DNA of 8,358 bases from JBGPIT01 sp041485125 (GTDB lineage: Bacteria; Desulfobacterota; Binatia; UTPRO1): NCBI GenBank assembly GCA_041485125.1, contig JBGPIT010000228.1, positions 1 through 8,358 of the forward strand, in the 5' to 3' direction. This document shows positions 5,966-8,358 of the stretch, piece by piece; the stretch's first letter is position 1; the number at the start of each line of letters is the position of its first letter. The translations under genes were made by a program, and so were the position numbers. The notes under the pieces are model-generated. The model did not search any database and was not told where the DNA came from. It was given only the letters and a program-made list of their open reading frames with translations.

Positions 5966-6271
5966 CTACCAGCGATTCGATCCGCCGCCGCCGCGATTGC
6001 CACCGCCGCCGCTCCGGTTGTCGTCCTTCGCGCGCGCCTCGTTGACTTTGATCGCGCGGCCCTTGATCTCCTTGCCGTCGAGCTGCTTGATCGCGGTTTG
6101 CGCTTCGCCGTCTGACGCCATTTCGACGAATCCGAAGCCGCGGCTCTGCCCGCTGTCACGATCGGTGATGAGCGCCACCGACTCGCACGTACCGACCCCG
6201 GCGAACACGTCTTGCAGCTCCTGGCTCGTGACATCGAACCCGAGATTTCCGACATACAGCTTCCTACCCAT
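5966..6271 (-). CDS. RNA-binding protein with one RRM domain and Gly-rich tail
   Basis: This 101-residue protein consists of a single RNA recognition motif. RNP2 is KLYVGNL (4-10) and RNP1 is RGFGFVEM (44-51), with Tyr6 and Phe46/Phe48 as the RNA-stacking aromatics. The closing strand is AIKVNEA (73-79). The tail after residue 82 is a Gly/Arg/Asn stretch (SGGGGNRGGGGSNRW) like that of cold-inducible Gly-rich RRM proteins of cyanobacteria and proteobacteria. These proteins bind single-stranded RNA and are usually induced by cold or stress. A strong AAGGAG (6285-6280) precedes ATG by 8 nt. It leads a run with the 66-aa and zinc-ribbon genes. The upstream leader holds a stable hairpin, so post-transcriptional control is plausible. 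Confidence 0.95.
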   Translation of the reverse strand: MGRKLYVGNLGFDVTSQELQDVFAGVGTCESVALITDRDSGQSRGFGFVEMASDGEAQTAIKQLDGKEIKGRAIKVNEARAKDDNRSGGGGNRGGGGSNRW

Positions 6272-6276
6272 AACGC

Positions 6277-6492
6277 TTACTCCTTAGTTGACTGTTGCAG
6301 CCCCAGATGCGCGCGGACGAATTCCGCGCGACAACGGTGCTGCTCATCGAGCGCTGAATGCGGAGGGGCGGGATACTGACGGAATACGTTGAAATATTTC
6401 GAGAGCTTCTCGCGCCGACAATCAGTATTTGCACGGTACCAGCTGCTCTCCGCGATCACAATCGGAAACGACAAAACAGCAAGGCAGTGCAA
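6277..6492 (-). CDS. Doubtful leader ORF ending inside the RRM gene's Shine-Dalgarno
   Basis: A 71-codon frame runs directly into the RRM gene. Its last two sense codons AAG GAG are the Shine-Dalgarno itself and its TAA stop ends 5 nt before the RRM start codon. The second half (EKLSKYFNVFRQYPAPPH onward) has protein-like composition and moderately GC-rich third positions. The first half is AT-richer and looks less coding. There is no evident Shine-Dalgarno at ATG 6492. If translated, it would couple ribosome arrival to RRM synthesis. It could equally be a chance open frame in an untranslated leader. Confidence 0.25.
   Translation of the reverse strand: MHCLAVLSFPIVIAESSWYRANTDCRREKLSKYFNVFRQYPAPPHSALDEQHRCRAEFVRAHLGLQQSTKE
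6310..6330 (-). promoter_or_regulatory. Stable hairpin in the RRM-gene leader
   Basis: In the minus-strand transcript, CGCGCGGA, a 5-nt loop AUUCG and UCCGCGCG form a perfect 8-bp stem. It ends 24 nt upstream of the AAGGAG Shine-Dalgarno of the RRM gene. It is not followed by a U-run, so it is not an intrinsic terminator. Leaders of cold-shock and RRM genes are often structured and control mRNA stability or translation with temperature, or are bound by their own product. Either role is an inference here. Confidence 0.4.
6393..6421 (-). promoter_or_regulatory. Weak candidate promoter for the RRM operon
   Basis: On the minus strand, TTGTCG (6421-6416) and AATATT (6398-6393) are separated by 17 bp, and each matches consensus in 4 of 6 positions. 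The -10 sits in the perfect 10-bp palindrome GAAATATTTC (6391-6400), next to an imperfect inverted repeat CGAGA...TCTCG (6400-6412). Transcription from here would give a leader of about 115 nt containing the hairpin. This is the most promoter-like spot in the AT-richer leader, but the match is modest. Confidence 0.3.
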
Positions 6493-6810
6493 TTACCGGT
6501 GGAGCTCGGAGGGGCCCCCGGTACCGAGCGGGATCGGCCGGTTTCGTCGATCCTCGGAGCGATCACGGGTAGTTGCACGCTCGACCATCGTCGCGGCACC
6601 GACGCGCCGGGGCCGGCGATCGTCACATTCGTGACGGAGCGCGCCGCCCTCGTCGCTGACGCCGTCGACGCTTCCTCGCGTCCACCCGCCACACGACGAG
6701 GGCGCGTGTGGCGAAGGCGAAGTCCAAGCAGGACGGTCAAAACCACGCCCCCGCGATTTGGAAGGGAATGCAGCAACCGGCGCCGACGGTGGCACGACGG
6801 TGGCGCGTCC
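6493..6810. other. Non-coding divergent region with nested GC-rich inverted repeats
   Basis: No convincing gene is seen between the RRM leader and the SPFH operon. The left end contains overlapping symmetries: TACCGG (6494-6499) with CCGGTA (6518-6523), GCTCGG (6504-6509) with CCGAGC (6524-6529), and GGGGCCCC (6511-6518). These could fold into competing hairpins on either strand. Long open frames cross the region on both strands, but they translate into Arg/Ser/Pro-rich sequence without domains. An extended GTG start at 6708 for the membrane-protein frame is possible but less likely than 6846. Confidence 0.4.
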
Positions 6811-6839
6811 TTGACGCTTGGTCGGGGGTCCGTGAGAAT
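6811..6839 (+). promoter_or_regulatory. Predicted promoter of the membrane-protein/SPFH operon
   Basis: TTGACG (6811-6816), a 17-bp spacer and GAGAAT (6834-6839) match the -35 and -10 consensus in 5 and 4 of 6 positions. The expected start of transcription, 6-8 nt after the -10, falls on or beside the GTG at 6846, implying a leaderless mRNA. This supports choosing 6846 as the start of the next gene. Confidence 0.45.
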
Positions 6840-6845
6840 CGGCAC

Positions 6846-7052
6846 GTGGGGCTCGCCGAGATCGTCCTCCTGCTGGTGGTCGTCGGCGCCTCGTACGCAG
6901 CGCTGGCGCCGCTGCGCAAGCGCATCGAACGGGCGTGGCTGCGGCGGCGAGCGCGCGGCAAGCGCGGCGCGGTGATTCAACTCACCCGTCGCGGCGACGG
7001 TCTGTACGCCGCGCCCGAGGGAAAGGATACCAAGCATGGCAACGAACGGTGA
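6846..7052 (+). CDS. Small single-pass membrane protein upstream of SPFH gene
   Basis: From GTG 6846 this frame encodes 68 residues. A hydrophobic segment comes at once (GLAEIVLLLVVVGASYAALAP, split as GLAEIVLLLVVV at 3-14 and GASYAALAP at 15-23). It is followed by a strongly basic stretch (LRKRIERAWLRRRARGKR) and a polar tail. By the positive-inside rule the basic C-terminal part should be cytoplasmic. The family is not recognised. It overlaps the SPFH gene by 17 bp, so the two are likely translationally coupled and may act together at the membrane. The frame stays open back to GTG 6708, which would add 46 residues of non-hydrophobic sequence. The promoter match ending at 6839 and the start of the hydrophobic segment favour 6846. 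Confidence 0.6.
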   Translation: MGLAEIVLLLVVVGASYAALAPLRKRIERAWLRRRARGKRGAVIQLTRRGDGLYAAPEGKDTKHGNER

Positions 7053-7974
7053 CGCACGGATTCCGATCGAGGCGCAGGCGCGCGCGGCGGGGGGTATCGC
7101 CTCGCTGGCGATCATCGCCCTGGTGCTCGCGGCGCTCTACAGCTCTTTCACCATCATCCGCCCCGGCAACGCCGGCGTGGTGTTCAACCGCTGGTCGGGG
7201 AGCTTGCGGGGAACGGGCCAGGGCATCGTGTGGCGCATGCCGTGGGTCACGCAGGTCCAATCCTACCCAGTCGCCCTCCGCACCTACACGATGGTCGCGC
7301 GCTCCGCCGAGGGCTCGTCGACCGGCGACGACTCGATCGATCTTCCGACCAAGGAAGGCCAGCACATCCGGCAGGACATCTCGGTGACCTACAATACGAG
7401 TCAGGACCAGGCCGCCGAGGTCTTCCGGGTCTTCCGCGGCGCCGACATCGAGGACATCGAAGCGACGTTCATTCGTCGCACGATCATCACGGTATCTCAA
7501 AATATTGCGGGGCAGATGGCGCTCACCGACCTGATCGCGAATCAACGTGGCGTCCTGCAAGACAGCATTCAAGAGCACCTCGCCGCCCAGATGGTGAAGA
7601 TGGGCTTCATCGTCGACAAGGTGAATCTCGGTGCCAGTCACCTCCCACAAGCGATCGAGGCCCAGATGCAGCAGAAGATGGCCGCCCAGCAGCAAGCGCA
7701 GCAAGCCGAGTACGAGCTGCAGCGCCAGCAGACGCTCGCCAAGGCGAAAGTCGCCGAGGCGGAAGGCGACGCGCAGGCGACGCTCGTCAAGGCGAAGGCG
7801 ATGGCCGAAGGCAACCGCCTCCTGCAGGAGACGCTGACGCCGATGCTGATCGAGTCGAAAGCCATCGACCGCTGGAACGGCATCCTGCCGCAGTTCTCCG
7901 GAAGCGGCGCCGTTCCTTTTCTCAACCTCACCCCGCCCGACGCGTCGAAGGACCATCAACGTCCGAATTCGTGA
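7036..7974 (+). CDS. SPFH/prohibitin-like membrane-scaffold protein
   Basis: This 312-residue Band-7/SPFH protein has an N-terminal membrane anchor (about 19-41, with IASLAIIALVLAALYSSFTI at its core). The SPFH domain runs from about 42 to 210 (RPGNAGVVF, ISVTYNTSQDQAAEVFR, GFIVDKVNLGASHLPQAI). A Gln/Ala/Glu/Lys-rich coiled coil covers about 208-265. The end AIDRWNGILPQ...AVPFLNL matches the prohibitin-type ending W-x-G-x-L-P ... F-x-N-L. Such proteins form large ring-like assemblies at the cytoplasmic membrane that organise proteases and membrane domains. AAAGGA (7022-7027) sits 8 nt before ATG. The neighbour upstream is a one-helix protein rather than NfeD, the usual partner of another SPFH class, and no FtsH gene is nearby. 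Full-length and intact. Confidence 0.9.
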   Translation: MATNGDARIPIEAQARAAGGIASLAIIALVLAALYSSFTIIRPGNAGVVFNRWSGSLRGTGQGIVWRMPWVTQVQSYPVALRTYTMVARSAEGSSTGDDSIDLPTKEGQHIRQDISVTYNTSQDQAAEVFRVFRGADIEDIEATFIRRTIITVSQNIAGQMALTDLIANQRGVLQDSIQEHLAAQMVKMGFIVDKVNLGASHLPQAIEAQMQQKMAAQQQAQQAEYELQRQQTLAKAKVAEAEGDAQATLVKAKAMAEGNRLLQETLTPMLIESKAIDRWNGILPQFSGSGAVPFLNLTPPDASKDHQRPNS

Positions 7975-7994
7975 AGCCTCGCTGATGGTCACGT

Positions 7995-8024
7995 CGCGGC
8001 GCGTGCCGGCGCGTAAACATTTTT
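7995..8024 (+). terminator. Weak candidate terminator after the SPFH gene
   Basis: CGGC (7997-8000), a GCGT loop and GCCG (8005-8008) form a short stem that can be extended by two pairs across a one-base bulge. A run of five T (8020-8024) follows about 11 nt later. The stem is short and the distance to the T-run is longer than ideal. Position, 20 bp after the stop, is the main support. Confidence 0.25.
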
Positions 8025-8116
8025 CTTGACGACCGCGTACGCACTCCGATATGCGGCAACAGATCCGAAAATTCTGGTAGCGCTGTTGGGCGACGTCATC
8101 CCGGTGGGACAGCCTT

Positions 8117-8358
8117 GTGCCACAAGCGTCGGAGGCGAGCGACAAATTCATCCATACCTCGCTGAACTACGGCGTCGGGATCGCGGGCTACCGCGGGCAT
8201 GGCGAGTCGACGGAATGGCGCCACTGGAGCGTCCTCGCCGAGCCGTCGACGAGCTGGCGCACCGACGAGATCCAGTCCGCGGAGTTGGAGAACGCCTGCA
8301 TGACGCCGCCTGTGATCGCCATGGCGTGCTGCAATGGCAAGTTCGACAATGGGAGGAA
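8117..8358 (+). CDS. Gingipain-like peptidase C25 fragment (runs off the right edge; possibly a remnant)
   Basis: An open frame from the GTG at 8117 to the window end encodes about 80 residues. GIAGYRGHGESTEW matches the catalytic-His motif of gingipains (Y-x-G-H-G-S-E-T-x-W), and PPVIAMACCNGKFDN matches the catalytic-Cys motif (V-A-C-V-N-G-D-F), in the right order. They are about 43 residues apart, against about 33 in RgpA. C25 enzymes are secreted cysteine proteases with a signal peptide and propeptide of several hundred residues before these motifs. None of that is present: the frame is closed by TAG at 8078-8080. GGTGGGA (8103-8109) lies 7 nt before GTG. A decayed or truncated gene is the simplest reading; a frameshift upstream or a short stand-alone domain are alternatives. 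Confidence 0.5.
   Translation, partial: MPQASEASDKFIHTSLNYGVGIAGYRGHGESTEWRHWSVLAEPSTSWRTDEIQSAELENACMTPPVIAMACCNGKFDNGR

Noticed and set aside
6708..6845. Longer version of the small membrane protein starting at GTG 6708
   Set aside because: It would place the predicted promoter inside the gene and add 46 residues without recognisable features. It cannot be fully excluded.
6456..7115. Minus-strand open frame of 219 codons across the divergent region
   Set aside because: The composition is Arg/Pro/Ser-rich, it has no domain, and it overlaps the predicted + promoter and the small membrane gene.
6982..8151. Minus-strand open frame of 389 codons opposite the SPFH gene
   Set aside because: It is the antisense of a well-supported SPFH gene; the Leu/Gly/Arg-rich translation has no recognisable family.

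Overview
This is a GC-rich bacterial chromosomal window with tightly packed genes and strong G/C preference at third codon positions. No rRNA, tRNA, CRISPR array, transposase or integrase is visible. The mix of genes suggests an uncultured soil or subsurface lineage near the old Deltaproteobacteria (Binatia-like). These genes are a gingipain-type peptidase fragment, an RRM protein with a Gly-rich tail, a four-cysteine mini-protein with an N-P-C-D-N-L-N-H motif, and a secreted-looking C-terminal fragment. The lineage is an impression from gene style and cannot be proved from this window.

Layout. Positions 1-170 hold the 3' end of an unidentified + strand gene. It converges on a minus-strand pair: a MocR-type GntR/aminotransferase regulator (984-2369) followed after 23 bp by a 2-hydroxychromene-2-carboxylate isomerase-like DsbA-fold protein (265-960). 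A 53-bp divergent intergenic region with several short symmetric repeats separates the regulator from a + strand operon. That operon contains a group II PLP-dependent decarboxylase (2423-3862), pdxS (3876-4757) and pdxT (4754-5335, GTG start overlapping the pdxS stop). A perfect 32-bp palindrome (5379-5410) lies in the convergent gap after pdxT. Next is a three-gene minus-strand operon, read right to left: an RRM RNA-binding protein (5966-6271), a 66-aa hypothetical protein (5744-5944) and a 69-aa Cys-rich mini-protein (5501-5710). The RRM gene has a roughly 120-nt structured leader, and an upstream open frame stops inside its Shine-Dalgarno region. The + strand then carries a small one-helix membrane protein (6846-7052) overlapping an SPFH/prohibitin-like gene (7036-7974). 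The right edge holds a fragment with the His and Cys motifs of peptidase family C25 (gingipain-like).

How it fits together. The core is a vitamin B6 locus. PdxS and PdxT make pyridoxal 5'-phosphate (PLP) from ribose 5-phosphate, glyceraldehyde 3-phosphate and glutamine. The divergent MocR protein carries a PLP-binding aminotransferase fold, as PdxR does, and is the obvious candidate PLP sensor. The unusual element is a PLP-consuming decarboxylase placed first in the operon, so a cofactor user and the cofactor synthase appear to be made from one transcript under one PLP-binding regulator. The most notable observations are this arrangement, the repeat-rich operator/promoter region, the RRM leader and the apparently headless C25 peptidase.
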